This document shows, piece by piece, positions 39,757 to 39,967 of a DNA stretch of 39,967 bases. The stretch is from Candidatus Schneewindia gallinarum. Its GTDB lineage: Bacteria; Bacillota; Clostridia; Oscillospirales; Ruminococcaceae. The stretch covers positions 1-39,967 of the forward strand of contig CAJFUF010000034.1 in the NCBI GenBank assembly GCA_904420175.1, written 5' to 3'. Each line of letters begins with the position of its first letter. Position 1 is the stretch's first letter. Both the position numbers and the translations under genes were made by a program. A model generated the notes under the pieces. It was not told where the DNA came from. It was given only the letters and a program-made list of their open reading frames with translations, and ran no database searches.

Positions 39757-39967
39757 TCAGCCGAAAAGCAGCGGCCCAGGGGAAAAGAGCCCCCGTTCTG
39801 TGTAAAGGCCGATGGACGAGCGGAAGGGGTAGCGGTCCTCCACAAAGTTTTCCGGGAAAAACTCATACTGGGGCTCGTCGAAATCCGGCGCAAGGAAGGT
39901 TACGCAGCATAAACGCATCTCCCCGTTAAAGGGCATGGGCTCGCCGTAGTCGTACTTCGTCTCCCCC
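39757..39967 (-). CDS. C-terminal part of an unidentified gene (runs off the right edge)
   Basis: An open minus-strand frame from the edge to a TGA at 39759-39757 encodes about 69 residues. It is rich in aromatic and acidic residues with protein-like character (KYDYGEPMPFNGEMRLCCV, then YPFRSSIGLYTERG). The start lies outside the window. No family recognised. It converges on cysS; 39670-39756 holds nothing else that I can see. Confidence 0.6.
   Translation of the reverse strand, partial: GETKYDYGEPMPFNGEMRLCCVTFLAPDFDEPQYEFFPENFVEDRYPFRSSIGLYTERGLFSPGPLLFG

Overview
The window is chromosomal DNA from a GC-rich (roughly mid-50s %GC by eye) low-GC-phylum anaerobe. The most likely source is a Clostridia member of the Oscillospiraceae/Ruminococcaceae type. 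Reasons: the Firmicutes gene order glmU-prs-pth-mfd, a cysteine T-box leader before cysE-cysS, pyruvate phosphate dikinase, a BMP-type lipoprotein, frequent GTG/TTG starts behind strong AGGAGG-like ribosome sites, and many extended -10 (TGn-TATAAT) promoters. The genus cannot be fixed from the sequence. I saw no insertion sequence, prophage, CRISPR array, rRNA or tRNA.

Layout. (1) 1-4480 is the accessory part. Two paralogous Crp/Fnr-type regulators each stand back-to-back with a nucleoside-related gene (a nucleoside hydrolase; a BMP-family substrate-binding lipoprotein). The two intergenic regions share an almost identical 37-38 bp promoter block. A third, more distant Crp-like regulator is divergent from a TrpF-like barrel protein that lacks the usual catalytic cysteine, and the two promoters lie exactly on top of each other. 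(2) 4576-6129: CPBP protease and tadA. (3) 6164-10117, minus strand: PfkB kinase-tex operon and a small lipoprotein. (4) 10118-13151: a possible decayed gene, then ppdK. (5) 13434-19897: glmU-prs-pth-mfd, then a PrsA-like lipoprotein. (6) 21119-23990: alr, hflX and a short DHFR/RibD-C-like protein. (7) 24402-28000: single-gene units (flavin reductase, a TIM-barrel-like protein, a CAT-like acyltransferase, a PflX-type radical SAM protein and a DUF6530-like protein), several with clear promoters and terminators. (8) 28175-33540: a tightly packed run of lipoprotein, response regulator, histidine kinase, YqhQ-like membrane protein and prmC. (9) 33638-37281: recA-recX-rimO-pgsA, each overlapping or nearly touching the next. 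(10) 37285-39627: Cys T-box leader, cysE and cysS. A partial gene on the minus strand closes the window.

How the genes work together. Most of the window is housekeeping: cell wall precursors (glmU, alr), PRPP supply (prs), translation quality (pth, tadA, prmC, rimO, cysS), DNA repair (mfd, recA, recX) and lipids (pgsA). The most unusual part is the left end, where three Crp-like regulators are each divergent from a gene plausibly concerned with nucleoside capture or ribosyl metabolism. That shared purpose is inference. The sequence shows directly the duplicated promoter block, the paralogous regulators and the superimposed divergent promoters.
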